Shown in pieces: positions 37,846 through 46,543 of a stretch of 64,000 nucleotides of DNA (position 1 is the first letter of the stretch; every line of letters starts with the position of its first letter). Made by a program: the position numbers and the translations under genes. Source of the DNA: Spectribacter acetivorans (lineage in GTDB: Bacteria > Pseudomonadota > Gammaproteobacteria > Nevskiales > Salinisphaeraceae); contig NZ_JAVRHY010000001.1 in assembly GCF_031846305.1 (NCBI RefSeq), positions 248,001-312,000 on the forward strand, read 5' to 3'. Below the pieces are notes generated by a model. That model ran no database searches. It had not been told where the DNA came from and was given only the letters and a program-made list of their open reading frames with translations.

Positions 37846-38514
37846 GTGAACAAGACCCTCGCCATGAGCCCGCCGCGTGATGTCCTGATCGTGGAAGACC
37901 TGCCCAGCTCCCAGGACTGGTTGGTGGCGGTGCTGGCCATTGCTTTTCCCGACGCTACCGTACGCCTGGCCGCGAGTCTCGCGGCGGCGCGCGAATGCAT
38001 TGCCCAGGCAGCGCCCGACCTGGCGCTGGTCGATCTCGGTCTGCCGGACGGCAGCGGCGTCGATCTGATCCTGGCCCTGCGCGAACGCGCCCCCGGCTGC
38101 GCCTGTGTGGTCACCACCATCTATGCCGACGACCATCACCTGTTTCCGGCCCTGCGCGCCGGGGCCACCGGCTATCTGCTCAAGGATGCGCCGCAGCAGC
38201 GGCTGGCCACGCAACTGCGCGGCATCGTCGAGGGCGAGCCGCCGTTGTCGCCGGCCATCGCCCGCCGCCTGCTGCAGGTGTTCGAGCCGCCGCCGGCCAG
38301 CGAGGCCGCCGAACACCTCTCGCCACGCGAACGCGAAACCCTGGTGCTTATCGCCAAGGGCTACCGCCTCAACGAGGTGGCCGAGTCGCTGGGCGTAACG
38401 CGCAACACTGCCGCCGGTTACATCAAGAGCGTGTACCGCAAGCTGGCGGTCTCCAGTCGGGCCGAGGCCACGCTGGCGGCGCTGCGACTGGGGCTGGTCA
38501 GCCAGGATTGCTGA
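37846..38514 (+). CDS. LuxR/NarL-family response regulator
   Basis: A 222-residue regulator with receiver domain (V-L-I-V-E-D, phospho-Asp63 in L-V-D-L-G-L-P-D-G-S-G) and a C-terminal LuxR HTH starting L-S-P-R-E-R-E-T-L and containing N-E-V-A-E-S-L-G-V-T-R-N-T-A-A-G-Y-I-K-S-V-Y-R-K-L. Cognate partner of the preceding kinase, co-transcribed. GTG 37846 or ATG 37864 could be the start. The paired palindromes before the kinase gene are candidate targets. Confidence 0.9.
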   Translation: MNKTLAMSPPRDVLIVEDLPSSQDWLVAVLAIAFPDATVRLAASLAAARECIAQAAPDLALVDLGLPDGSGVDLILALRERAPGCACVVTTIYADDHHLFPALRAGATGYLLKDAPQQRLATQLRGIVEGEPPLSPAIARRLLQVFEPPPASEAAEHLSPRERETLVLIAKGYRLNEVAESLGVTRNTAAGYIKSVYRKLAVSSRAEATLAALRLGLVSQDC

Positions 38515-38824
38515 GCCAACGCAGCAGGCGTCTGCGGCAGGGCATCGCGTGCGAGCTGCTGATTCCGGCGTCGATCACCGCCCCGGGCCGGTCGAATTTT
38601 CGGTCAGTCGATGCCTGGTCTCTCCGGCTTGATCGGCAACGCCGTGTCAATCGACGACGGCACGAAAGGCCGGTGCTCGTGTCACAGGAATACGTGGCTT
38701 ATCCACGATAACAATCTCCACTGCCGCGGTTCGCGCATACGGGCCGGAACCGGGAACGAGTGTTGCGCTACCCGCCCGGATCGGTCCCGGCCGCGGCCGG
38801 CCAATACACGCAGAGGAAGCAGCT
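38515..38824. other. 310-base intergenic region
   Basis: No credible gene or RNA was seen. The only structure is a small hairpin CGTGG-CTTAT-CCACG at 38693-38707, and a ribosome site GAGGAAG just before the next gene. I cannot name a promoter with confidence. Confidence 0.5.
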
Positions 38825-39262
38825 ATGCATCGAACCTGGATCGTGGTGGCGGACTCGGCACGGGCCCGCATCTTCGAACGCGACGGCCGCTGGCAGCCGC
38901 TGGCGGAACTGCAGGGCCTGGCGCACCCGGAATCACGGCTGCATCACGGCGACCTCAAGACCGGCGGGCGGGGTGAACAGCAGGAAAGCACCGGCCGCGC
39001 CAGCCATGCCTCGGACTGGTCCACCACCCCCTCGCAGCAGGAGGCCAAGCGGTTCGCCCGGGAAGTGGCCGATACGCTGCACGAGGGCCGCACGCAGAAT
39101 CGCTTCGAGCGCCTGGTGCTGGTGGCGGCGCCGGCATTCCTGGGACGGCTGCGCGACAAGCTCGACGGGCCCACCCGCCACTGCGTGACCCAGACGCTGG
39201 ACAAGAACTGGGCGCGCCACGCAACCCCGGAGATCCAGGGGCTGCTCGAGCAGCACTTCTGA
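38825..39262 (+). CDS. Host-attachment-type protein (baeRF/Host_attach family)
   Basis: A 145-residue protein matching the Host_attach family first noted in Agrobacterium-type bacteria: W-I-V-V-A-D-S-A-R-A-R-I-F-E opening, H-P-E-S-R, F-A-R-E-V-A-D-T-L and L-V-L-V-A-A-P-A-F-L-G-R-L-R. The fold is related to the ribosome-rescue factor eRF1 middle domain (baeRF), so the name need not reflect an adhesion role. ATG has GAGGAAG upstream. Convergent with ppx, 11 bases between stops. Confidence 0.87.
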   Translation: MHRTWIVVADSARARIFERDGRWQPLAELQGLAHPESRLHHGDLKTGGRGEQQESTGRASHASDWSTTPSQQEAKRFAREVADTLHEGRTQNRFERLVLVAAPAFLGRLRDKLDGPTRHCVTQTLDKNWARHATPEIQGLLEQHF

Positions 39263-39273
39263 CCGGGGTTCGT

Positions 39274-40788
39274 CTAACCCTCGAGAATCAGGCGATAGCC
39301 GGGTCGGTCCAGATAGGCCTGTTCCCGCTCCAGGTCGGCCCGGGTGAGCGGGTGCTCGGCCAGCCAGTCGGCGTCGCACTGCAGTTGCAGCCGCTTGCCG
39401 GTCACGTTCAGTGACACCGGGGGCCGGGTAGCCCGGGGGTCGCGTCCGCGATGGAGCAGCACGGCCAGCCGCAGCAGCACTGCCAGGCGTGTGGCGCCCG
39501 GTTGCTGGGCGACGGGCAGCGACTCGATCAGGTTGTCGCGGAACTTGCCCCGATGCAGCCGGATGAGCGTGGCCAGCACCGCCTGATCCGATTTGGAAAA
39601 CCCCTGCAGGTCGGCGTTGCGGACGATGTATTCGCCGTGCTTGTGGTAACCCTTGTGGGCGATGGTCAGGCCGATTTCGTGCAGCTGACCGGCCCAGTGC
39701 AGCAGATGCCGGTCGGCGTCATCGGCAATCCAGTCGCCGGCGTCCCGGCACAGGCGGGCCGCGGTGTCCGCCACCCGCCGGGCGTGGGCGGCGTCGACGC
39801 CGTAACGGGCGCAGGCGGCCGCGACCGTGGCATCGCGCACGTCGTGGTGTTCCAGCCGGCCGAGCAGGTCCAGCAGCAGTCCTTCGCGCAGGGCCTTGTC
39901 GGACACCTGCATGGCGTCGACGCCGAGGCTGTCGAAGATGGCACTGAGTACGGCCGCGCCGCCGGCGAAGATGGGTGCGCGTTCGGCAGACAGGCCGGGA
40001 AGCTTGTCGGGGTCGACCCGGCCGGTCTTGACCAGCGTCTTGCCCAGCTTGCGCAGGGCGCCGGCGGTGATGGCCTCCTCGCACCAGCCGGCGGTCACGC
40101 ACACTTTCTGCACCGCCTTGATGCTGCCGGACGCGCCCACCGCGACGTCCCAGCCGGCCTCGCGGTAATCCCGGATCAACGGCTCCAGCCCGACCTGGGC
40201 ATCCAGCACCGCGGCGGTCCAGTCGGACGCCGATACCCGGCCGTCGGCGAAATGCCGCTGGGTGTGCACCACCGCCCCGAGCGACACGCTCTCGATCAGC
40301 GTCGGGTCGGCGTGTTCGCCGATGATCAGTTCGGTGGAGCCGCCGCCGATATCCACCACCAGCCGGCGGGGCACTTCGGCAGCCAGGTCTCGCGCCACGC
40401 CGCCGTAGATCAGGCGGGCTTCCTCCGCGCCGTAGATGATCTCGATCGGGTGGCCAAGCGCCTGTTCGGCGTCGGCCAGGAATTCGTCGGCATTGCGGGC
40501 CCGGCGCAGGGTGTTGGTGCCCACCGCCCGGACCCGGCCGCGCGGCAGATGCCGCAGCCGCTGGCCGAACCGGGCCAGGCAGTCCAGCGCCCGGTCGCGG
40601 GCCTCGGCGGACAGCCGGCGGCGCTTGTCCAGCCCGGCGGCCAGCCGGACCGATTCCTTGAGCCGGTCGACGATATGCAGTTCGCTGCCGGCGGCCCGCG
40701 CCACCACCATGTGAAAGCTGTTGGACCCGAGATCCACCGCGGCGACGCTGGCGGTGGGCTTAGCATTGGGCCCGGAGGCACTGGTCAT
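39274..40788 (-). CDS. ppx: Exopolyphosphatase / Ppx-GppA phosphatase
   Basis: A 504-residue protein with the actin/HSP70-type ATPase fold: A-A-V-D-L-G-S-N-S-F-H-M (phosphate-1 loop), D-I-G-G-G-S-T-E-L (phosphate-2), G-A-S-G-S-I-K-A-V and a C-terminal HD-like domain (G-Q-L-H-E-I-G and I-A-H-K-G-Y-H-K-H-G-E-Y-I). It hydrolyses polyphosphate from chain ends or pppGpp; residue-level distinction is not possible here, and the C-terminal length fits Ppx. ATG 40788 chosen (M-T-S-A-S). Paired functionally with ppk 6.8 kb away. Confidence 0.93.
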   Translation of the reverse strand: MTSASGPNAKPTASVAAVDLGSNSFHMVVARAAGSELHIVDRLKESVRLAAGLDKRRRLSAEARDRALDCLARFGQRLRHLPRGRVRAVGTNTLRRARNADEFLADAEQALGHPIEIIYGAEEARLIYGGVARDLAAEVPRRLVVDIGGGSTELIIGEHADPTLIESVSLGAVVHTQRHFADGRVSASDWTAAVLDAQVGLEPLIRDYREAGWDVAVGASGSIKAVQKVCVTAGWCEEAITAGALRKLGKTLVKTGRVDPDKLPGLSAERAPIFAGGAAVLSAIFDSLGVDAMQVSDKALREGLLLDLLGRLEHHDVRDATVAAACARYGVDAAHARRVADTAARLCRDAGDWIADDADRHLLHWAGQLHEIGLTIAHKGYHKHGEYIVRNADLQGFSKSDQAVLATLIRLHRGKFRDNLIESLPVAQQPGATRLAVLLRLAVLLHRGRDPRATRPPVSLNVTGKRLQLQCDADWLAEHPLTRADLEREQAYLDRPGYRLILEG

Positions 40789-40877
40789 GGTGACGGGATC
40801 GCGGCGCTGAAAGCGTGAGTGTAAGCAAAACACGGGGCCTGCCGCAGCCGCGGAGGCTCGCGGCGTATCATCCCGGC

Positions 40878-42212
40878 ATGCCGATGCTGCCCCCATCCCC
40901 GCGCACCCGCCGGATTCTGGTCCTGTCGTTGCCCATCGTGGGCGGGATGACCTCGCAGAATCTGCTCAATCTCGTCGACACCGCCATGGTCGGTGCGCTG
41001 GGGCCGGCGGCGCTGGCGGCGGTGGGCATGGCCAGTTTCCTGAGCTTCATGGCGGTGGCCATGGTGATCGGCCTGTCCACCGGCGTGCAGGCAATCGCCG
41101 CCCGTCGATACGGCGAGGGCCGGTTCGATGAAACGGCGGTGCCGCTCAATGGCGGCTTGCTGCTGGCGCTGCTGCTGGGCCTGCCGATCAGCGTGGTGGT
41201 GTTCGTGTTCGCGCCGGATATCTTCGCATTGCTCAACGAAGATACGGATGTGATCCGCGAGGGCACGCCCTACCTGCAGGCCCGCTGTCTGGCGGTGGCG
41301 GCGGTGGGGATGAACTTCTCGTTCCGGGGCTACTGGAGCGCGGTGGATCAGCCACGACTGTATCTCTACACCCTGCTGGTGATGCACGCGGCCAATATTC
41401 TGATCAGCTATGTACTCATCTTCGGCGCGCCCGGCATACCGGCCCTGGGCACGCTGGGGGCCGGCATCGGTACCGCGGCCAGCACGGTCCTGGGTACGCT
41501 GATCTATTTCCGGCTGGCGCGACGCCGGGCGGATGCCGCGGGCTTTCTGCACCGGCGTCCGGACTGGCGGCAGCTGGGTCGCCAGTGGCGGCTGAGCCTG
41601 CCGGCGTCGGCCCAGCAGTTCCTGTTCGCGGCCGGGCTCACGGCGCTGTTCTGGATTCTGGCGCAGGTGGGCACGCGGGAGCTGGCGGTGGCCAATGTAC
41701 TGATCAACGTGACGCTGGTGGCGGTGCTGCCGGCCATCGGGCTGGGGCTGGCGGCGGCCTCGCTGGTGGGGCAGTCCCTGGGGCGTCGAGACCCCGCCGA
41801 GGCGCATCGCTGGGGCTGGGATGTGGTGCGGGTGGGCGGTCTGGTGCTGGCGCTGCTGGGGGCACCCATGCTGCTGGTGCCGGATCTGATCCTGGGCGTG
41901 TTCCTGCACCAGCCCGATCTGCTGGAACTGGGGCGTCTGCCGCTGCGCATCATCGGCGCGGGCATCGCCATCGACGGTATCGGCCTGATCCTGATGCACG
42001 GCCTGCTCGGCGCCGGTGCCACCGGGCCGGTGATGCGGGTGGCCCTGGGTTTGCAGTGGCTGTTCTTCCTGCCACTGGCCTGGCTGATGGGCACGCAGTG
42101 GGGCCTGGGGCTGCTGGCGATCTGGCTGGTTTTCGTCGGTTCCCGGGTGCTGCAGACGCTGGTATTCGCCTGGCTGTGGCAGCGGCGCGGGTGGCAGCGG
42201 ATCGAGGTTTAG
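40878..42212 (+). CDS. MATE family efflux transporter (DinF-like)
   Basis: A 444-residue protein with twelve hydrophobic segments in two six-helix halves. Motifs: L-S-L-P-I-V-G-G-M-T-S-Q-N-L-L-N-L-V-D-T-A-M in helix 1 and Q-S-L-G-R-R-D-P-A-E-A in the second half are typical of the DinF/NorM-like MATE group, which exports cationic drugs with Na+ or H+. Start ATG 40878 or 40884. Its stop overlaps the stop of the convergent esterase gene by four bases. Confidence 0.9.
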   Translation: MPMLPPSPRTRRILVLSLPIVGGMTSQNLLNLVDTAMVGALGPAALAAVGMASFLSFMAVAMVIGLSTGVQAIAARRYGEGRFDETAVPLNGGLLLALLLGLPISVVVFVFAPDIFALLNEDTDVIREGTPYLQARCLAVAAVGMNFSFRGYWSAVDQPRLYLYTLLVMHAANILISYVLIFGAPGIPALGTLGAGIGTAASTVLGTLIYFRLARRRADAAGFLHRRPDWRQLGRQWRLSLPASAQQFLFAAGLTALFWILAQVGTRELAVANVLINVTLVAVLPAIGLGLAAASLVGQSLGRRDPAEAHRWGWDVVRVGGLVLALLGAPMLLVPDLILGVFLHQPDLLELGRLPLRIIGAGIAIDGIGLILMHGLLGAGATGPVMRVALGLQWLFFLPLAWLMGTQWGLGLLAIWLVFVGSRVLQTLVFAWLWQRRGWQRIEV

Positions 42213-43117
42213 CCGATCGGTTGCCCCTGCCAGCAGGCGCGGGCGAAATCCGCGATCTCCGCCACCGCCGCATCGGCCTCGGGCAGCAGCCCGGCATGCA
42301 GATGGAATACGTGCCACAGGTCCGGGAATCGCGTGAGCGTCACGGGCACGCCGGCGGCCCGCGCTGCCTTCACGGTGGCCAGTCCCTCCGAGACCAGGAT
42401 TTCATCGTCGGCCAGATGCACCAGCATCGGCGGCAGGCCGTGAAAGTCCCCGAACAGGGGTGACAGCCCCGGATCGGCCAGTGGCCGGTCGCCGGCATAG
42501 GCACGCGCGGCATAGGCCGCGAAATCGGTGGTGAGCATCGGGTCGATATCGGCGTGGGTGGTCATGCTTCTGCCCGAGCCGGTGAGATCGGCCCATGGCG
42601 AGATCAGCGCCAGCCCGGCCGGCTGCGGCAGGCCCGCTTCGTGCAGTGCCATGGCGGTGGACAGCGCCAGTCCGCCACCGGCGGAGTCGCCGGCGAACAG
42701 GATCCGCGACGGCTCGATACCGCGATCCAGCAGCCAGCGATAAACGGCCAGCGCGTCGTCGCGGGCGGCCGGGAAGGGATGTTCCGGCGCCAGCCGGTAA
42801 TCGGGTACCCGCACCGTGGCCCCGGTTGCCAGGGCCAGGTGGCCGGTCAGGGCGCGGTGGGTGGCTGGCGAGCCGAAGACGTAGCCGCCGCCGTGCAGAT
42901 AGAGGATGGTGTCCGGCCCGGCCTCGACCGGTGCCAGGGTCTCCAGGGGGATGCTGTCGACCCGGGTGTCCGAGCGGCGCACCCCGCGCGGGCAGGGATT
43001 GGTCCGCGCCATGGCCGCCATCCAGGTCCGGCGCAGGCCGACCGGCATGCGTGGCGACATCATCGGCTGGACGGTGCGGCGGACCAGGGCCCGTAGCAGG
43101 GGGCGGCGGCGTGACAT
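42209..43117 (-). CDS. Alpha/beta hydrolase (HSL-type esterase)
   Basis: A 302-residue esterase of the hormone-sensitive-lipase family. H-G-G-G-Y (oxyanion hole), nucleophile in G-D-S-A-G-G, the Asp in the D-E-I-L region and His in L-W-H-V-F. P-D-Y-R-L-A-P-E-H-P-F-P-A-A is a family hallmark. It hydrolyses short-chain esters; substrate unknown. It stands on the minus strand, its stop overlapping the MATE gene's stop. Confidence 0.9.
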   Translation of the reverse strand: MSRRRPLLRALVRRTVQPMMSPRMPVGLRRTWMAAMARTNPCPRGVRRSDTRVDSIPLETLAPVEAGPDTILYLHGGGYVFGSPATHRALTGHLALATGATVRVPDYRLAPEHPFPAARDDALAVYRWLLDRGIEPSRILFAGDSAGGGLALSTAMALHEAGLPQPAGLALISPWADLTGSGRSMTTHADIDPMLTTDFAAYAARAYAGDRPLADPGLSPLFGDFHGLPPMLVHLADDEILVSEGLATVKAARAAGVPVTLTRFPDLWHVFHLHAGLLPEADAAVAEIADFARACWQGQPIG

Positions 43118-43140
43118 GGTGATGGCGGGTTGTCGGTATT

Positions 43141-43168
43141 AAAAAGGCCCTTCCCGGGGGAAGGGCCT
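43141..43168 (-). terminator. Rho-independent terminator of the desaturase gene
   Basis: Stem AGGCCCTTCCC / GGGAAGGGCCT (43145-43155 and 43158-43168), with TTTTT following on the minus strand. It lies just beyond the desaturase stop at 43192. Confidence 0.85.
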
Positions 43169-43191
43169 GGCGGTCGCGATGGCGGCTCGAA

Positions 43192-44391
43192 TCAGGCCGG
43201 CTGTGGCTGGCGTCGCAGGCTTTCCAGCAGGTGCCGGGATACCGCGTGGGTCAGCATCTCGTGGGCCCGCTCGATGGCGTGATCCAGCGCCTCGTGGCGG
43301 ACCTTGAACTTGCGGTGGGCGCGGGCCTTGAGTTCCTCGAGGCTGGGCAGTTCCGGCAGCTCGATTTCCGACAGGTAGGCCTCGGCTTCCTCCCACTTGC
43401 GGTGGGCCAGATGCCGCAGGTCGTCCATGCGGTGGCTGCCTTCCCAGCGCTGACGGATGTTGGCGCTGATGCGGTCCACCGAAAAGCCGTCGGCGATGTA
43501 TACCGCGCACTTGTCGATGACCTTCTGGGTCGGGGCCTTTTCATTGGCCAGGATCGACTTCGGCGGCTGGCGCAGGTCCCAGACCAGCCCCACGGCGCTC
43601 AGCCCCTTGAGGAAGTAGTAGGTCAGGTCGAATTCCCACCAGAAGAAACCGTTGCGCGCGGTGGAGGGATAGTAGTGATGGTTGTTGTGCCAGCCCTCAC
43701 CCATGGTGATGATCGCCAGCAGCCAGTTGTTGCGGGAATCGTCCCCGGTCAGGTAGCGCTGGCGGCCGATCATGTGGTTAAGCGAGTTCACCGTGAAGGT
43801 GGCGTGGTACACCAGCACCGTGGACAGGATGAAGCCCACGAACACGCCCGGCCAGCCGGCGATGAAGAAGCAGGCCACGGCCAGCAGCAGCCCGGGCGCG
43901 AACTGGTTTTTCTCCAGCCAGCGGATTTCCGGATACTTGGAGAAATCCTGGATCAGATCCAGATCGGGGCTGGAGCGGGCCTTGCGATAGACCCAGCCGA
44001 CGTGGGCGTCGAACACGCCGTACTGCCGCGGGGAATGGGCATCCGCCGGCATGTCCGAGTCGCGGTGGTGTTCGCGGTGCTTGGCGGCCCACCAGAGCGG
44101 GCCCTTCTGCAGCGCGGTGGCGCCCAGGAAGGCCATCACGAACTGGAAGCCGCGGCTGGTCTTGTAGCCGCGATGGGAAAAGTAGCGGTGATAGCCGCCG
44201 GTGATGCCGAATACCCGCAGCACGTAGAGCGCCACGCACAGGGTCACGGCCTGCCAGGTGAAGCCGGTCCACCAGATGCCGACCAGCGCCACGTGCAGCA
44301 GCGCGAAGGGGATGAACTCGCGCCAGTTGAAGTCGTCGCTGAGGTCGGGATTGGCGGGATACTTGCGGGAGTCGGTCACAGTGTTACTCAT
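43192..44391 (-). CDS. Acyl-CoA/acyl-lipid delta-9-type fatty acid desaturase
   Basis: A 399-residue membrane di-iron desaturase. Three His boxes are intact: H-R-Y-F-S-H, H-R-E-H-H and H-N-N-H-H (in G-E-G-W-H-N-N-H-H-Y-Y-P). Four membrane helices lie between and after them (W-R-E-F-I-P-F-A-L-L-H-V-A-L). A ~110-residue helical C-terminal tail is long for the family. ATG 44391 (M-S-N-T-V) was chosen; upstream in-frame ATG lacks support. It introduces a double bond in membrane acyl chains with O2 and needs an electron donor, so a ferredoxin/fpr link is plausible. A Fur-like site lies 44 bases upstream. Confidence 0.93.
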   Translation of the reverse strand: MSNTVTDSRKYPANPDLSDDFNWREFIPFALLHVALVGIWWTGFTWQAVTLCVALYVLRVFGITGGYHRYFSHRGYKTSRGFQFVMAFLGATALQKGPLWWAAKHREHHRDSDMPADAHSPRQYGVFDAHVGWVYRKARSSPDLDLIQDFSKYPEIRWLEKNQFAPGLLLAVACFFIAGWPGVFVGFILSTVLVYHATFTVNSLNHMIGRQRYLTGDDSRNNWLLAIITMGEGWHNNHHYYPSTARNGFFWWEFDLTYYFLKGLSAVGLVWDLRQPPKSILANEKAPTQKVIDKCAVYIADGFSVDRISANIRQRWEGSHRMDDLRHLAHRKWEEAEAYLSEIELPELPSLEELKARAHRKFKVRHEALDHAIERAHEMLTHAVSRHLLESLRRQPQPA

Positions 44392-44434
44392 GCAAAATGG
44401 TCTGAAACAGTTAACGGCCGAAGTGTCAGCCATT

Positions 44435-44449
44435 TGAGAATGATTTGCA
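44435..44449. promoter_or_regulatory. Candidate Fur box at the desaturase/thioesterase divergent region
   Basis: The 15-mer TGAGAATGATTTGCA fits the 7-1-7 pattern TGATAAT-n-ATTATCA at 11 of 14 positions. The same TGAGAAT half is in the fpr site. Located between two divergent starts (44391 minus, 44528 plus). Iron control of a di-iron enzyme would be sensible; this is sequence inference only. Confidence 0.4.
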
Positions 44450-44527
44450 ATTGAATGCCTCGATCAAGCCCATAAGTATGGCATATTACGCGCCCTCCCG
44501 GCGCCTCGATGCGCCGCGTTTCCATCG

Positions 44528-45328
44528 ATGTCCGCACCGCTCATGACTGCCGACGCCTTTTTCGAGCCGCACGCCGATCACTGCCTGGCCACGCCGCTGA
44601 CCCGCGGCCCCTGGAGCCCGGATCATCAGCATGGCGGCCCGCCGGCGGCCCTGACCGTCCGGGCGATGGAACGGGCCCTGCCCGCCGATCCGGCCATGCA
44701 GATGGCGCGGGTGACGTTCGAACTGCTGCGGCCGGTGCCTATCGGTCCGCTGGCGGTGACCACCGAGATCACCCACGCCGGCCGCAAGCTGCACCTGATC
44801 GAGGCGGTGCTTGCCGCGCCCGGCGGCCCGCCGCTGATTCGCGCCCGCGGGCTGGCCATGCGGGTCGACGCCGTCGCAGTGCCGGCGGCCCAGCCAGGCT
44901 TCGAGGCGCCGGTGGCGCCGGCGGATGCCGACCCCTTCGAATTCCCCTTCTTTACCGGCGACACCGGCTATCACACCGCCATGGAAACCCGCCTGGCCAC
45001 CGGCGAGTTCGGGTCCGGCCGGGTGACGGCCTGGATGCGCATGCGGGTGCCGCTGGTGGCCGGCGAGGCGCCCTCGCCCCTGCAGCGCGTGGTGGTGGCG
45101 GCCGATTCCGGCAACGGCGTGAGCCTGCTGCTGGATGTCAGACACTTCACGTTCGTGAATCCCGACCTCACTGTCTATCTGCATCGGATGCCGCGCGGCG
45201 AATGGGTTGCCCTTGAAGCGAGTACCCGCGCCCAGGCCAACGGCATCGGCCTGGCCGATACCCGGCTGCATGATGAGGCCGGCGTCATCGGCCGTAGCGA
45301 CCAGAGCCTGCTGATCGCGCCCCGATGA
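44528..45328 (+). CDS. Acyl-CoA thioesterase family protein (hot-dog)
   Basis: A 266-residue protein with a double hot-dog layout. N-half D-H-Q-H-G-G-P-P-A-A-L-T-V-R-A is typical for the acyl-CoA thioesterase/TesB-like_4HBT group; the second half has V-V-A-A-D-S-G-N-G and L-E-A-S-T-R. It would hydrolyse acyl-CoA to free acid; substrate unknown. ATG 44528 or 44543. Its stop overlaps the start of the next gene (ATGA). Confidence 0.85.
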   Translation: MSAPLMTADAFFEPHADHCLATPLTRGPWSPDHQHGGPPAALTVRAMERALPADPAMQMARVTFELLRPVPIGPLAVTTEITHAGRKLHLIEAVLAAPGGPPLIRARGLAMRVDAVAVPAAQPGFEAPVAPADADPFEFPFFTGDTGYHTAMETRLATGEFGSGRVTAWMRMRVPLVAGEAPSPLQRVVVAADSGNGVSLLLDVRHFTFVNPDLTVYLHRMPRGEWVALEASTRAQANGIGLADTRLHDEAGVIGRSDQSLLIAPR

Positions 45329-45747
45329 CGGCCGAACGCGGCTCCCGCTGGCGTCTGCCGCTGCTCTGTCTGCTGGCATTGACCCTTGCCTATGTCTGGT
45401 TATGGCAGAACCGTCCCACCGCCACCCCGGTGGACCCGCTGGCGGGTGAGCCAGCCGATCAGCCGGCGGATAGCGCCCCGGTGGCTGGCTCCAGGAGATC
45501 ACTGGACCTGAGCTTTCCGGAAAGCGTGCCCGACGGCCGTGGCAGTGCCCTGTCGGCCCTGCGCGACCCCGGGTCGACGATGGTCAACGGCCAGGGCCGA
45601 ACCTCCGGCGGCGCTGACCGCGGGTCTTCGGCAACCGGCTCCGGCGTGCCGGTATCGGAACGGATGCGGCTGCACGGCGATGTGGGTGCGACCGCGGCGG
45701 ACGGCGACGCGGGTATCGGTATCGGGGTGGAAGTGCTGGTGGATTAG
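45325..45747 (+). CDS. Small membrane-anchored hypothetical protein
   Basis: A 140-residue protein: one N-terminal membrane helix (L-P-L-L-C-L-L-A-L-T-L-A-Y-V-W-L-W) and a polar low-complexity tail rich in Pro, Ala, Gly, Ser and Asp. It is translationally coupled to the thioesterase gene (ATGA overlap). No domain recognised. Confidence 0.6.
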   Translation: MTAERGSRWRLPLLCLLALTLAYVWLWQNRPTATPVDPLAGEPADQPADSAPVAGSRRSLDLSFPESVPDGRGSALSALRDPGSTMVNGQGRTSGGADRGSSATGSGVPVSERMRLHGDVGATAADGDAGIGIGVEVLVD

Positions 45748-45791
45748 GTTCCACGCCTGCCGGGAACGCCATGCGTGATGTCCTGCCGTCG

Positions 45792-45813
45792 GGCGGCTTT
45801 CAAGCCGCCATTT
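45792..45813 (+). terminator. Probable terminator hairpin
   Basis: Stem GGCGGCTT / AAGCCGCC with loop TC, followed by ATTT. It lies 45 bases past the stop of the preceding plus-strand gene. The T-run is short, so strength is doubtful. Confidence 0.5.
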
Positions 45814-45833
45814 CGCGATCACGGAGAGCGAAC

Positions 45834-45860
45834 AAAAAACGGCCGCGAAAATCGCGGCCG
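45834..45860 (-). terminator. Rho-independent terminator for the repeat-rich secreted protein
   Basis: Stem CGGCCGCGA / TCGCGGCCG with loop AAA, followed by TTTTTT on the minus strand. It is 56 bases past the stop codon at 45916. Confidence 0.85.
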
Positions 45861-45915
45861 AGAGGTTCGGGTCGGAGAGGAGGACCCGCGGTTGGAGAGA
45901 ATTCTCCGGAGGAGA

Positions 45916-46356
45916 TCAGATACCCAGTGCGGACAGGTCCGCGGTTTCCAGGCCCGGCAGCGTGTCGGTCAGCGCCGCGGCGGTGAAGAAATCGGCAGCC
46001 AGGAATTCGCCGGTCCCGATAATGGAGTCGGCGATGAACATGGCGGTACCGTTGAAATCGTTGACCAGGAAGTCCGCGGTGCCGGTGATGCTGCCGGTGA
46101 GGTATTCCTGTGGGGTGATCTCGCCGTTGGCCAGGGCGAAGAAGGCATCCACATCGCCGGCCAGGAAGTCACCGGTGGCGGCCAGGCCGTCCGTCAGGAA
46201 GAGCGTTGTGTTCTCGACGTCGGCGGCCAGGAATTCGGCGGTGGCGATGATCGAGTCGCCGGTCAGCGTCAGCAGGCCGGACAGGCTGGCTTCGGGCGCC
46301 GCCCGGGCCGGCAGGGCAGCGGCGATCAGCAGGGTGGCGAAAATCAGCTTCTTCAT
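45916..46356 (-). CDS. Secreted protein with short internal repeats
   Basis: A 146-residue protein with signal M-K-K-L-I-F-A-T-L-L-I-A-A-A-L-P-A-R-A and cleavage before A-P-E-A. The mature part is built from repeats of about 20-25 residues around a G-x-F-L-A-x-D-V/F core: I-A-T-A-E-F-L-A-A-D-V, A-T-G-D-F-L-A-G-D-V, G-T-A-D-F-L-V-N-D-F, G-T-G-E-F-L-A-A-D-F. Repeats are followed by acidic residues. ATG 46356 is preferred because GAGG and GGAA precede it; ATG 46365 is an alternative. Not recognised as a known family. Confidence 0.65.
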   Translation of the reverse strand: MKKLIFATLLIAAALPARAAPEASLSGLLTLTGDSIIATAEFLAADVENTTLFLTDGLAATGDFLAGDVDAFFALANGEITPQEYLTGSITGTADFLVNDFNGTAMFIADSIIGTGEFLAADFFTAAALTDTLPGLETADLSALGI

Positions 46357-46543
46357 GGTTTCCATCCTCGAACAAAGGTTGAGACAAGAGCGTTCGGATG
46401 GATTCATGCAAGGGGCGGGCCAATCCCGGAATCCGTGTGTCTCGGGCGACAATTCGGTCGGCCGCGAGGGCGGCGGCGGCTGTCGGCCGGATGGGGCGGG
46501 CCGGTTTGGCGCGTGACGCACCGGGGTGGCGCCCCGCTTTGCG

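Noticed and set aside
36034..38316. A 760-codon open frame on the minus strand opposite the NarL-type kinase and regulator
   Set aside because: Amino-acid content is Gln/Gly/Arg/His-rich and has no domain; the opposite frames have clear kinase and regulator motifs. It is the usual antisense artefact of high-GC codon use.
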